NCBI GenBank assembly: GCA_020853175.1
Contig: JADYZK010000435.1
Location: forward strand, 1-6,133
Reading direction: 5' to 3'
Source of the DNA: Bacteroidales bacterium
Lineage (GTDB): Bacteria > Bacteroidota > Bacteroidia > Bacteroidales > F082
DNA length: 6,133 nt
The position numbers were made by a program, and so were the translations under genes. Positions 1 through 6,133 of the stretch are shown piece after piece (position 1 is the stretch's first letter; each line of letters starts with the position of its first letter). The notes under the pieces were generated by a model. That model saw only the letters and a program-made list of their open reading frames with translations, was not told where the DNA came from and did not search any database.

Positions 1-107
1 AAAAATAGTGTTTTTGCTGCTTCCTGCTGCCTGAGCTTTACTGATCTTGCAACCTATTGGTTTATAAAAAACAAAAACCGTATTTTTGATTTTCAAGAAC
101 AGTCATC
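1..107. other. Left-edge non-coding region
   Basis: This stretch lies upstream of the DUF2279 gene. Frame 1 on the plus strand happens to stay open through it (with Lys-Asn-Ser-Val at the left edge), but it runs past the promoter-like boxes and the start of the next gene, and its residues resemble nothing I recognise. Apart from the promoter candidate at 57-88 I see no gene, repeat or RNA in it. It could include the upstream end of a gene outside the window, but that cannot be judged here. Confidence 0.5.
57..88 (+). promoter_or_regulatory. Candidate promoter of the DUF2279 gene
   Basis: TATTTTTG at 81-88 matches the Bacteroidota -7 consensus TAnnTTTG exactly. A TTG at 57-59 lies 21 bp upstream, which fits the -33 box spacing of this phylum. 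Transcription would start near 93-95 and give a leader of about 14 nt before the ATG at 108. The same 8-mer also occurs inside the porin coding region, so the -7 match alone is not decisive; position and spacing make the case. Confidence 0.5.
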
Positions 108-1094
108 ATGCAGAAGCATTTCTTTGAATTAAGCAAGTTAAGAAGCTATCTAACAGCGGTTTTCTGTCTGATCTACTTTGAAGGCAATGCGCAAAAGGCA
201 CCAGAAACAACCTTAAAAGACCATCCTCAGTGGCTTGTTCCGGCTGAAGAATTTCATTCTAAGCGTTTCACAGGTTTGGTAACATCAATCACTGTCGGAT
301 ATGCGGGTGCATTGATTGGTTTAAACGAATTGTGGTATAAGGATTATCCCCGCTCATCGTTTCATTTCATTAACGACGCAAAAGAGTGGCAACAGATTGA
401 TAAAGCAGGTCATGTTGTAACTCCTTATTTAGAAGCTCGTTATATCATGCAACTGTATGAGTGGTCGGGCGTTGATCATCGAAAAGCTGCTTGGTATGGC
501 GGATTAACCGCTTTTGTGATGCAAAATACAATTGAAATTTTTGATGGTTTTTCTAAGGAATGGGGAGCCTCGCTCCCAGACATCGGCGCTAACTTTGTGG
601 GTGCTTCAGTAATGGTAGGGCAGGAATTGCTTTGGAACGAACAACGCATTTCACTCAAAGTGATGCCTTCATATGTGAATTATTCCGATCCGGAATTGCA
701 ACAACGATCCAATCAATTGTTTGGAAGCAACTACCTGCAACGTTTTATTAAAGATTATAATGCCATCAATGTATGGGTGAGCGTAAATCCGGCTTCTTTT
801 AATTCAAAACAACGCCGTTTGAAATGGCTGAATGTGGCGGTGGGCTATGGCGCCGGCGGAATGTTTGGTGGCTACGATAACCAATGGACTGATGCCAGTG
901 GAAATTTCCACAACCGAGATGACATTCAACGTTACCGAAAACTATTGGTTTCACTCGACATTGATCTTAGCCGAGTGCCTACCCGATCGCGGTACATGCG
1001 TCTTTTGCTCGATGCCTTAAACATCATCAAAGTGCCCGCTCCCACCCTCGAATGGAATTCAAAAGGCGAAATTCTTTTCCATCCTTTGATGTAA
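108..1094 (+). CDS. DUF2279 (YfiM-like) secreted or membrane-anchored protein
   Basis: This 328-residue protein starts with a probable signal peptide: a basic start, a hydrophobic stretch at about 14-24, and Asn-Ala-Gln at 27-29 as the likely cleavage site. There is no lipobox, unlike the lipoprotein YfiM of enterobacteria. A hydrophobic segment follows at about 54-72. The family core is then visible: LNELWY at 72-77, SSFHFINDAKEW at 83-94, DKAGH at 98-102, and a block at 143-162 with DGFSKEWGAS and D158-x-x-A161-N162-x-x-G165. The DK-x-x-H and D-x-x-A-N-x-x-G patterns also mark VanZ-like membrane proteins, so a related fold is plausible; that is my inference. The second half (about 190-328) is less conserved and contains a Gly-rich stretch (VGYGAGGMFGGY). 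The biochemical function is unknown. The gene appears monocistronic and is convergent with the amidotransferase gene downstream. The ATG at 108 is chosen because it gives a full signal peptide just after the promoter candidate. Confidence 0.85.
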   Translation: MQKHFFELSKLRSYLTAVFCLIYFEGNAQKAPETTLKDHPQWLVPAEEFHSKRFTGLVTSITVGYAGALIGLNELWYKDYPRSSFHFINDAKEWQQIDKAGHVVTPYLEARYIMQLYEWSGVDHRKAAWYGGLTAFVMQNTIEIFDGFSKEWGASLPDIGANFVGASVMVGQELLWNEQRISLKVMPSYVNYSDPELQQRSNQLFGSNYLQRFIKDYNAINVWVSVNPASFNSKQRRLKWLNVAVGYGAGGMFGGYDNQWTDASGNFHNRDDIQRYRKLLVSLDIDLSRVPTRSRYMRLLLDALNIIKVPAPTLEWNSKGEILFHPLM

Positions 1095-1113
1095 GGACTT
1101 CATTTATGGACGT

Positions 1114-1689
1114 TTATGTGGCCAACCAGTTGTGTATCATCGTCAATCCATGCTCAGTCATGAACGATTCCGGATGAAACTGAACCGCTTGGATATCATA
1201 AGTTGAATGTTGAAAAGCCATGATATGGCCTGCTTGATCGAATGCGGTTGGAATAATTTCATAGGGAAGTGTTTTTTCATCCACCACCCATGAATGATAG
1301 CGCCCGCATTGTATGGATGCGGGGATATTTTTAAAGATACCTGAAGAAGTAGAGTTGAGTTGCACTTGCGAACGAAAGCCATGAAAGCTTAGCGGAAGTT
1401 GCCTAAGCGACGCACCAAAATGACAGGCAAGTGCTTGATGCCCCAAGCAAACGCCCAGAATGGAATGGCGATTGGCACAAGCGGCTATCCACTGCATGAG
1501 GTTGCCCGATTCTTGCGGCAAACCCGGCCCAGGTGAAATCAGAATCTTGTCGAAAGCAGAGCTTTGCTGATCGGGCGTTTCCATATTCGTAACCATTTTC
1601 AATTGATGTGGAATACCTGTTTCGCGGATCAACTGAACCAAATTGTAGGTGAAAGAATCGAAATTGTCAATCAGAAGAATGCGCAACAT
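1114..1689 (-). CDS. pabA: Glutamine amidotransferase, anthranilate/aminodeoxychorismate synthase component II
   Basis: This 191-residue class I glutamine amidotransferase has the usual length for TrpG/PabA. It releases ammonia from glutamine for a chorismate-binding partner, TrpE (anthranilate, for tryptophan) or PabB (aminodeoxychorismate, for folate). The N-terminal DNFDSFTYNLVQ (8-19) and the oxyanion-region SPGPGLP (52-58) are typical. The nucleophile is Cys81 in GVCLGHQA, and the triad is completed by His172 and Glu174 in QFHPES. GRYHSW at 129-134 corresponds to the family's RYHSL, with Trp in place of Leu. HGFRSQ at 103-108 replaces the common HGK-x-S, so the usual lysine is absent. 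No trpE, pabB, pabC or trpD lies next to it; the gene stands alone between convergent and divergent neighbours. Whether it serves tryptophan, folate or both cannot be decided, so the symbol is provisional. The start at 1689 gives the standard N-terminus. Confidence 0.9.
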   Translation of the reverse strand: MLRILLIDNFDSFTYNLVQLIRETGIPHQLKMVTNMETPDQQSSAFDKILISPGPGLPQESGNLMQWIAACANRHSILGVCLGHQALACHFGASLRQLPLSFHGFRSQVQLNSTSSGIFKNIPASIQCGRYHSWVVDEKTLPYEIIPTAFDQAGHIMAFQHSTYDIQAVQFHPESFMTEHGLTMIHNWLAT

Positions 1690-1703
1690 GTTGAATTTTT
1701 TGG

Positions 1704-1711
1704 CAAAAATA
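1704..1711 (-). promoter_or_regulatory. Candidate -7 box of the amidotransferase gene
   Basis: Read on the minus strand this is TATTTTTG, an exact TAnnTTTG match ending 14 bp before the ATG at 1689. A start point near 1698-1700 would give a very short leader of about 10 nt, which is common in Bacteroidota. I find no TTG box at the expected 17-23 bp upstream, so only half of the promoter is supported. No Shine-Dalgarno sequence is visible. Confidence 0.35.
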
Positions 1712-1830
1712 GTCTTTCAGGCTTTGCTGATGTTGTTTGTTTTTAGCACTTGTTGGCGCATAGTTTCCTATTCGATTTCCTTCTACTGTCTTATTTATAA
1801 TGTGAATAAATTAACAAGCCGAAGTTGTTT

Positions 1831-1864
1831 TTGACTACATTCTCAATTGGTTGGTCTATTTTTG
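1831..1864 (+). promoter_or_regulatory. Candidate promoter of the porin gene
   Basis: TATTTTTG at 1857-1864 is an exact -7 match. A TTG at 1831-1833, within a T-rich run, lies 23 bp upstream, at the long end of the spacing seen in this phylum. Transcription would start near 1869-1871, leaving about 30 nt of leader. A purine-rich AAGGAAGA at 1876-1883 lies 18 bp before the ATG, too far to act as a normal ribosome binding site. Confidence 0.45.
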
Positions 1865-1901
1865 CCGATCTTTTTAAGGAAGAATCTTACACAAATCATA
1901 C

Positions 1902-3143
1902 ATGAAGAAAATCCAATCGTTGAAACGACTTTCGATATTTATAGTGTTACTAACCAGTGTCTTAAATCAATCTTTGGCACAAGATACAAACGAAAAGAAA
2001 CTGCAACTTAAGTTTTCAGGTTTTGTAAAAACTTATTTTTGGTTAGATAGCCGACAGATTGACGGATCACGTGATGAATTGCTGCTTTACTATCCCAAAA
2101 AACCTGTTTTCGATGCCAATGGAAATGATATTTACACTGGTTTCAACTCCAATTATAGCGCGATAAATACACGTTTAAGTTTATCCATAAAAGGCCCCCA
2201 ACTGCTTCATGCCGATGTAAGTGCATTTATTGAAAGTGATTTCACAGGAGTAAGCAATGCCGACATCAATGGGTTGAGGCTTCGCCATGCCTTCATCCGC
2301 ATGAAATGGGCCAAAGACGAGCTGCTGCTGGGTCAATATTGGCATCCGATGTTTGTACCCGAAGTTTTTCCTGAGGTGCAGGCCTTCAACACCGGCGCAC
2401 CTTTTCAGCCATTTATCCGCAATCCGCAGATCAGCTATAAGCATCAATTCGGAAAACTCAAACTCGAAGCGACCCTCATCATGCAGCGCGACAACAGCAG
2501 CGATGGTCCTATGGGCAGAAGTTATATTTACATGCAACAAACGGGAATTCCAAACAGCCATTTGCAGATGAGCTACAAAAAAGGAAACCATATCGCCGGT
2601 GTCGCCTTCGACTACAAAGTAATTCGTCCACGGCTGGTTTCCGACAGCATGTTCCGTAGCAATGAGCTGGTTTCATCCGTTTCGTGGATGGCCTATTACA
2701 AATACACTAAAGATCTGTTTTCTATACAGTTGAAAACCATTTATGGCCAAAACCTTACCGAGCATTTGATGCTTGGAGGCTACGCTGTTGCTCATCGCGA
2801 TCCGCTGACGGGTATAGAAACCTACACACCAACCAACCATATTTTTGTGTGGGGCGGCATCAATTATGGCGATCAATACCGCTTTGGGCTGTTTGGCGGT
2901 TTTGCCGAAAATTTAGGAACTACCAACGAAAACATCGGAATTTATTATGGTAAAGGCACCGATGTGAAGACGATGTTTCGCATCGCCCCGCAATTTTGCT
3001 TTACCACCGGGCCGCTACAACTGGCCTCCGAAATTGAATATACGTCAGCTTCAATGGGTACGCCCGACGCTAAAGGTCTCATAAATAATACTAAAACAAC
3101 AGGTGTTTTCAGGTTGCTGTTGGTAGCAACTTACGTGTTTTAG
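1902..3143 (+). CDS. Outer-membrane beta-barrel porin-like protein (DcaP-like family)
   Basis: This 413-residue protein has a clear signal peptide: basic residues, a hydrophobic core at about 10-21, and Ser-Leu-Ala-Gln at 24-27 as the cleavage site. The mature part alternates polar and hydrophobic residues as in beta-strands and ends in Thr-Tyr-Val-Phe. A C-terminal phenylalanine after a final strand is the usual outer-membrane insertion signal. The N-terminal half carries a block I recognise from Bacteroidota proteins often annotated as hypothetical or DcaP-like: GFVKTYFWLDSRQ at 40-52, DANGNDIY at 71-78, LRLRHAFIRMKW at 125-136, GQYWHPMF at 144-151 and NTGAPFQPFIRNPQ at 163-176. It probably forms a passive channel in the outer membrane; the substrate is unknown. 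It is not a TonB-dependent receptor, since there is no plug domain and the protein is too short. The gene appears to be transcribed alone. Barrel identity is secure, the exact family less so. Confidence 0.8.
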   Translation: MKKIQSLKRLSIFIVLLTSVLNQSLAQDTNEKKLQLKFSGFVKTYFWLDSRQIDGSRDELLLYYPKKPVFDANGNDIYTGFNSNYSAINTRLSLSIKGPQLLHADVSAFIESDFTGVSNADINGLRLRHAFIRMKWAKDELLLGQYWHPMFVPEVFPEVQAFNTGAPFQPFIRNPQISYKHQFGKLKLEATLIMQRDNSSDGPMGRSYIYMQQTGIPNSHLQMSYKKGNHIAGVAFDYKVIRPRLVSDSMFRSNELVSSVSWMAYYKYTKDLFSIQLKTIYGQNLTEHLMLGGYAVAHRDPLTGIETYTPTNHIFVWGGINYGDQYRFGLFGGFAENLGTTNENIGIYYGKGTDVKTMFRIAPQFCFTTGPLQLASEIEYTSASMGTPDAKGLINNTKTTGVFRLLLVATYVF

Positions 3144-3214
3144 ACCTCAGCAGTGTTTTTTTCGGGTAAAGTCAGCTCTTACAAAACTTTCGCTATGTCC
3201 TTTGAGGTTTTTTT
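3144..3214 (+). terminator. Weak candidate terminator of the porin gene
   Basis: ACCTCA at 3144-3149 is complementary to TGAGGT at 3203-3208, which leads into a run of seven T. The loop of 53 nt is long for an intrinsic terminator. A shorter alternative pairs AAAACTTT (3183-3190) with GAGGTTTT (3204-3211), eight pairs including two G-U, over a 13-nt loop. Either could end porin transcription, but neither is strong. Confidence 0.3.
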
Positions 3215-3229
3215 GGTGTACCACTTTGT
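3144..3229. other. Convergent intergenic gap between the porin gene and hutH
   Basis: Two genes end towards each other across these 86 bp. The gap has two plus-strand T-runs, at 3156-3162 and 3208-3214. Only the second follows anything that could fold (see the separate terminator entry). No obvious terminator is seen for hutH on the minus strand. I see no small gene here. Confidence 0.5.
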
Positions 3230-4747
3230 TTAGATTCCTTCAATCAAAGCATCGGGCAACTCCAATGGAATATCTCTCAAAAACTGTACGCTTTTTTCAA
3301 TTTCGGGATACATAATGATATCTTGATGGATGAACTTTACCTTTTCGCGGTAAGCTGCAACAAAGCCTTCGATAAAATCGCTTGAGCGCGCAGGACGACG
3401 AAATTCAAGGGCTTGGGCCGCATTGAAAAGTTCAATAGCAAGAATCCTTTCGAGGTTCAACACCACGCGCAAGCCTTTGGTGGCGGCATTCGCTCCCATA
3501 CTTACATGATCTTCTTGTCCTTGCGATGATTCGATCGAATCAACAGATGCAGGTGTGCAAAGCTGCTTGTTTTGGCTCACCAAACTGGCCGAAGCATATT
3601 GAGGTATCATAAAACCTGAGTTCAATCCGGGGTTGGCCACCAAAAAAGGAGGCAATCCACGTTTTCCATGTAACAACTGATAAGTACGTCTTTCTGAAAT
3701 ATTACCCCATTCGGCACAAGCGATGGCTAAGCTATCCAGCGCCAAAGCCAAAGGCTGACCATGAAAGTTTCCGGCAGAAATGATCAAATCCTCGTCAGGA
3801 AAAATGGTCGGATTGTCAGTTACCGCATTGATTTCGTTGCTGAAAACGTAAGCTGTATAATTTACTGAATCCTTAGAAGCGCCATGCACTTGCGGAATAC
3901 ACCTGAAGCTGTACGGATCTTGAACATGCGCTTTGTCTCGCTGAATCAATTCGCTGTTCTCTAATAATTTACGTATTTGAGCAGCCGTGTCAATTTGTCC
4001 TCTGTGATGGCGAATCTGATGCACGGCATCATAAAAAGGCTCAATTCTACCATCAAAAGCCTCCAATGAAAGTGCCGCAATAATGTCGGCCAACATTGAA
4101 AGGCGAAATACTTTCAGCAAACTAAAAACACCATAAGCACTCATAAACTGTGTGCCATTGAGCAAAGCGAGACCTTCTTTTGACTGCAATTCAATAGGTT
4201 GCCAACCAAAATGATCAAGCACATCGGCAGCGGCCATTATTTTGCCTTGAAAACGAACTTCGCCCATACCTATCAATGGAAGGCTGAGATGAGCCAACGG
4301 AGCAAGATCGCCAGATGCACCCAACGAACCCATTTGATAAACCACAGGAAGCACATCGTGATTGAAAAAATCAACCAAACGCTGCACAGTTTTTAACTGA
4401 ACACCAGAGTGGCCATAAGAAAGACTTTGAATTTTTAAAAGCAGCATTAATTTGACAATTTCTTGCGGCACCTCGTCGCCCAGCCCACAGGCATGAGACA
4501 TGACTAAGTTTTTTTGCAAGGTTCCCAAATCTTCGGTAGAGATACTGGTGTCGCACAACGATCCAAAACCGGTAGTTATACCATAAACAGGTTTTGTTTG
4601 GGTGCTTATTTTATGATCGAGATAGGCCCTACACTTCTCGATTTTCGCAATGGCACTAACCGATAATTCCAGTTTAAAATCTTCTTTTATAATGTCGAAA
4701 ATAATTTTGAAGGTCAGCTTTTGATCACTGATAAAATGCTTTTTCAT
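3230..4747 (-). CDS. hutH: Histidine ammonia-lyase
   Basis: This 505-residue cytoplasmic enzyme removes ammonia from L-histidine to give trans-urocanate, the first step of histidine degradation. Its length is normal for the family. The cofactor MIO forms by cyclisation of Ala144-Ser145-Gly146 in GSLGASGDLAP. Other active-site signatures are present: YGITTGFG at 55-62 with the catalytic tyrosine, MSHACGLG at 83-90, QDPYSFRCIPQVHGA at 276-290, NEINAVTDNP at 304-313, FHGQP at 328-332 and SSQGQEDHVSMG at 407-418. Ser84-His85 and the QDPYS segment favour histidine over tyrosine or phenylalanine; Bacteroidota also have tyrosine ammonia-lyases for flexirubin pigments, and those differ at both places. 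No hutU, hutI or hutG lies in the window. The gene follows hisS on the same strand after 193 bp and has its own promoter candidate. No Shine-Dalgarno sequence precedes the ATG at 4747. Confidence 0.95.
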   Translation of the reverse strand: MKKHFISDQKLTFKIIFDIIKEDFKLELSVSAIAKIEKCRAYLDHKISTQTKPVYGITTGFGSLCDTSISTEDLGTLQKNLVMSHACGLGDEVPQEIVKLMLLLKIQSLSYGHSGVQLKTVQRLVDFFNHDVLPVVYQMGSLGASGDLAPLAHLSLPLIGMGEVRFQGKIMAAADVLDHFGWQPIELQSKEGLALLNGTQFMSAYGVFSLLKVFRLSMLADIIAALSLEAFDGRIEPFYDAVHQIRHHRGQIDTAAQIRKLLENSELIQRDKAHVQDPYSFRCIPQVHGASKDSVNYTAYVFSNEINAVTDNPTIFPDEDLIISAGNFHGQPLALALDSLAIACAEWGNISERRTYQLLHGKRGLPPFLVANPGLNSGFMIPQYASASLVSQNKQLCTPASVDSIESSQGQEDHVSMGANAATKGLRVVLNLERILAIELFNAAQALEFRRPARSSDFIEGFVAAYREKVKFIHQDIIMYPEIEKSVQFLRDIPLELPDALIEGI

Positions 4748-4792
4748 GTTCTATTGAATTGGAAATGATTAAATTAACTACCTAAATCAAGA

Positions 4793-4805
4793 GGGTTTTG
4801 AACCC
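4793..4805 (-). promoter_or_regulatory. Dyad at the predicted hutH transcription start
   Basis: GGGTT and AACCC form a perfect 5-bp inverted repeat around a 3-nt centre. It begins 3 bp downstream of the candidate -7 box, so it would lie at the very 5' end of the hutH transcript. It could be an operator half-site pair, a 5' stabilising hairpin, or chance. It is not followed by a T-run, so it is not a convincing terminator of hisS. Confidence 0.3.
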
Positions 4806-4808
4806 GAA

Positions 4809-4839
4809 AAAATATAAACCTCACAAATGAAGCGGCAAA
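4809..4839 (-). promoter_or_regulatory. Candidate hutH promoter
   Basis: On the minus strand, TTTG (4839-4836) is followed after exactly 19 bp by TATATTTT (4816-4809). The latter matches TAnnTTTG at every defined position except the last. Both boxes and the spacing fit the Bacteroidota sigma-ABfr type of promoter. Transcription would start near 4802-4805 and give a leader of about 55 nt. This suggests that hutH can be expressed independently of hisS. Confidence 0.5.
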
Positions 4840-4940
4840 AAATGACGCAAAAATTCACGATGGATTACAATCCCTTCTCATAAAGTGCTTTTCGGTTTAC
4901 TTTGATTAAAAAGTGAAGGTTCCAATTCATGGTTAAAAGA

Positions 4941-6133
4941 TTAATGCAATTTTTCTAAAAAATATGCCGCCAACTGCTCTGTTTTAACATCCGATTGTTC
5001 ACCGTTAAGCATATTTTTTACCGTTAGTAAGCCCGATTTGATTTCTGTTTCTCCTGCCAAAACGACGAAGTTGATCTTTTTCTGATCGGCATATTTCATC
5101 TGTTTTTTCATCTTATCGGCCTCGGGATAAATCTCGGAGTTGATGCCCGCTTTGCGCAAATCGGACAACAAAGGAAGACAATACTTCTCCTCAGCCGATC
5201 CAAAATTGACAAACAAAACGGCTGTCGAGCTTTCTGATTTTTCGGGAAAGAGGCTCAATTCTTTCATTACATCATAAATGCGATCAGCTCCAAAGCTGAT
5301 GCCCACGCCCGAAACGCCGGGCATCCCGAAGATTCCGGTAAGGTCATCGTAACGACCACCTCCACAGATACTTCCCATTTGAACTTCTGTGGCTTTGACC
5401 TCCAAAATGGCTCCGGTATAGTAATTTAAACCGCGGGCAAGGGTCAAATCAAGCTCAAAATTTAAGTCGAGGTGCATGGCTTCGAGGTAATCGAACAACG
5501 TTTGCATTTCGTTGATTCCTTTGGCACCGGTTTCATTGTCGCCTATGAGTTCAGCCATTTGCTGAAGTTTTTCGCGGCTGCTGCCTTGCATAAAAAGTAT
5601 CGGCTGCAATTTACCCACTGCATTTTGATCAATACCTTTTGCCAAAAGTTCATTGTTAACTTGCTCAATGCCAATCTTATCAAGTTTGTCAATAGCAACT
5701 GTAATGTCGGTAATGGCTTCAGGTTTTCCAATGTAATTTGCTATGCCGGCAAGAATTTTCCGGTTATTGATTTTCACAACCACCTTGATGCTTAGTTTTT
5801 TAAACACATCGTTCACCATTTGCACCAGTTCAGCTTCGTTTAGCAAGGCATCGCTGCCTACAATCTCGGCATCGCATTGGTAAAACTCACGATATCTTCC
5901 TTTCTGAGGCCGATCGGCACGCCAAACAGGTTGAATTTGATAGCGTTTGAACGGAAAAACGATGTCATTTCGGTATTGCACAACATAGCGGGCGAAAGGA
6001 ACCGTTAAATCATATCTCAATCCCTTTTCGCTCACAAAAGGCATTAAGACAGCTGCTTCCGTGTCGGCTGCAAGATTATTTACTCCTGAAAGAAAATCGC
6101 CGGAATTGAGGATACGAAACAATAATTTATCAC
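4941..6133 (-). CDS. hisS: Histidyl-tRNA synthetase, N-terminus beyond the window
   Basis: This class II aminoacyl-tRNA synthetase charges tRNA-His with histidine in the cytoplasm. About 396 residues are visible; roughly 50-60 N-terminal residues, including motif 1, should lie outside. The reading frame stays open to the edge: the codons before the TTG at 6122 read Asp-Lys-Leu, which continues the family sequence [13 protein letters not shown]. That TTG is therefore an internal leucine, not the start. Counting from it as 1, [12 protein letters not shown] is at 35-46, motif 2 at 68-89 ([17 protein letters not shown]), the histidine-binding HisA loop [10 protein letters not shown] at 228-237, GGGRYDDL at 254-261 and motif 3 at 269-282 ([11 protein letters not shown]). 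The anticodon-binding domain fills about 300-393. [10 protein letters not shown] resembles the eukaryote-like form more than the E. coli GRYRQFHQ. It lies upstream of hutH on the same strand. Confidence 0.96.
   Translation of the reverse strand, partial: DKLLFRILNSGDFLSGVNNLAADTEAAVLMPFVSEKGLRYDLTVPFARYVVQYRNDIVFPFKRYQIQPVWRADRPQKGRYREFYQCDAEIVGSDALLNEAELVQMVNDVFKKLSIKVVVKINNRKILAGIANYIGKPEAITDITVAIDKLDKIGIEQVNNELLAKGIDQNAVGKLQPILFMQGSSREKLQQMAELIGDNETGAKGINEMQTLFDYLEAMHLDLNFELDLTLARGLNYYTGAILEVKATEVQMGSICGGGRYDDLTGIFGMPGVSGVGISFGADRIYDVMKELSLFPEKSESSTAVLFVNFGSAEEKYCLPLLSDLRKAGINSEIYPEADKMKKQMKYADQKKINFVVLAGETEIKSGLLTVKNMLNGEQSDVKTEQLAAYFLEKLH

Larger units (their letters stand above)
1690..1901. 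other. Divergent intergenic region between the amidotransferase and porin genes
   Basis: These 212 bp separate two divergently transcribed genes and are AT-rich. They carry one candidate -7 box for each direction. The 11-mer CTATTTTTGCC occurs here in both orientations, at 1702-1712 (minus) and 1856-1866 (plus), which reflects the two -7 boxes. Short open frames on the plus strand run across this region out of the amidotransferase gene but have no recognisable protein features. I see no RNA gene or mobile-element end. Confidence 0.6.
4748..4940. other. Intergenic region between hisS and hutH
   Basis: This 193-bp AT-rich gap lies between two minus-strand genes. It is long enough to make separate transcription of hutH likely, and it holds a promoter candidate and a dyad described separately. 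I see no strong intrinsic terminator for hisS: the possible stems formed by the ACTTT and AAAGT words at 4882-4914 have only five A/T-rich pairs and no T-run after them on the minus strand. No small ORF with recognisable features is present. Confidence 0.6.

Noticed and set aside
1..135. Plus-strand frame open from the left edge to about 135
   Set aside because: It is short, overlaps the promoter candidate and the start of the DUF2279 gene, and its residues resemble no known protein end.
1564..1834. Two overlapping short plus-strand frames across the amidotransferase start and the intergenic region
   Set aside because: They mostly copy the antisense of the amidotransferase gene, continue through promoter-like AT-rich DNA, and have no family signature.
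1702..1866. Inverted 11-mer pair as ends of a small mobile element
   Set aside because: The repeats coincide with two outward-facing -7 boxes, there is no target duplication, and nothing between them looks like a transposon.
2181..2591. 136-codon open frame antisense to the porin gene
   Set aside because: It lies wholly inside a well-supported gene on the opposite strand, has no recognisable domain, and no promoter or ribosome site of its own is seen.
3113..3130. Perfect 6-bp hairpin GTTGCT/AGCAAC near the end of the porin gene
   Set aside because: It lies inside the last codons encoding a conserved type of final beta-strand and has no T-run after it, so it is not a supported terminator.
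3230..4747. Tyrosine ammonia-lyase or aminomutase of a pigment pathway
   Set aside because: The MSHACG and QDPYSFRCIPQVHGA segments are of the histidine type, and no aryl-polyene or flexirubin genes are nearby.
5472..5795. 107-codon open frame antisense to hisS
   Set aside because: It falls across the conserved middle of hisS and shows no protein family features; it is a shadow of the real gene.
6120..6122. TTG as the start codon of hisS
   Set aside because: The frame continues upstream as Asp-Lys-Leu, matching the family sequence, and motif 1 would be missing if translation began here.

Overview
The window looks like an ordinary chromosomal stretch from a member of the Bacteroidota, possibly an uncultured or environmental lineage. 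The evidence is the moderate to low GC content, secreted proteins whose signal peptides end in Ala-Gln, the near absence of Shine-Dalgarno sequences, and promoter-like boxes of the phylum's TTG/TAnnTTTG type. The genus cannot be read from the sequence. I see no rRNA, tRNA, CRISPR array, insertion sequence or phage gene.

Layout, left to right. Positions 1-107 are non-coding leader with a good promoter candidate. Positions 108-1094 (+) encode a secreted or membrane-anchored DUF2279 protein with VanZ-like sequence motifs. Positions 1114-1689 (-) encode a complete glutamine amidotransferase subunit of the TrpG/PabA type, convergent with the first gene across 19 bp. A 212-bp divergent intergenic region carries one candidate -7 box for each direction. 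Positions 1902-3143 (+) encode an outer-membrane beta-barrel protein of a Bacteroidota porin family (DcaP-like). An 86-bp convergent gap follows. Positions 3230-4747 (-) encode a complete histidine ammonia-lyase (HutH). After a 193-bp gap with a candidate hutH promoter and a small dyad at its start point, positions 4941-6133 (-) hold most of histidyl-tRNA synthetase (HisS), whose N-terminus lies beyond the right edge.

The genes do not form one pathway. The only functional link is that hisS and hutH sit head to tail and both consume histidine, one charging it onto tRNA and the other opening its catabolism to urocanate. The rest of the hut pathway is not in the window, and neither is the chorismate-binding partner (TrpE or PabB) of the amidotransferase. 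The porin and the DUF2279 protein are envelope proteins that appear to be transcribed alone.

I found no convincing undescribed system. The points most worth a second look are the hutH control region, the VanZ-like reading of the DUF2279 protein, and the uncharacterised porin.
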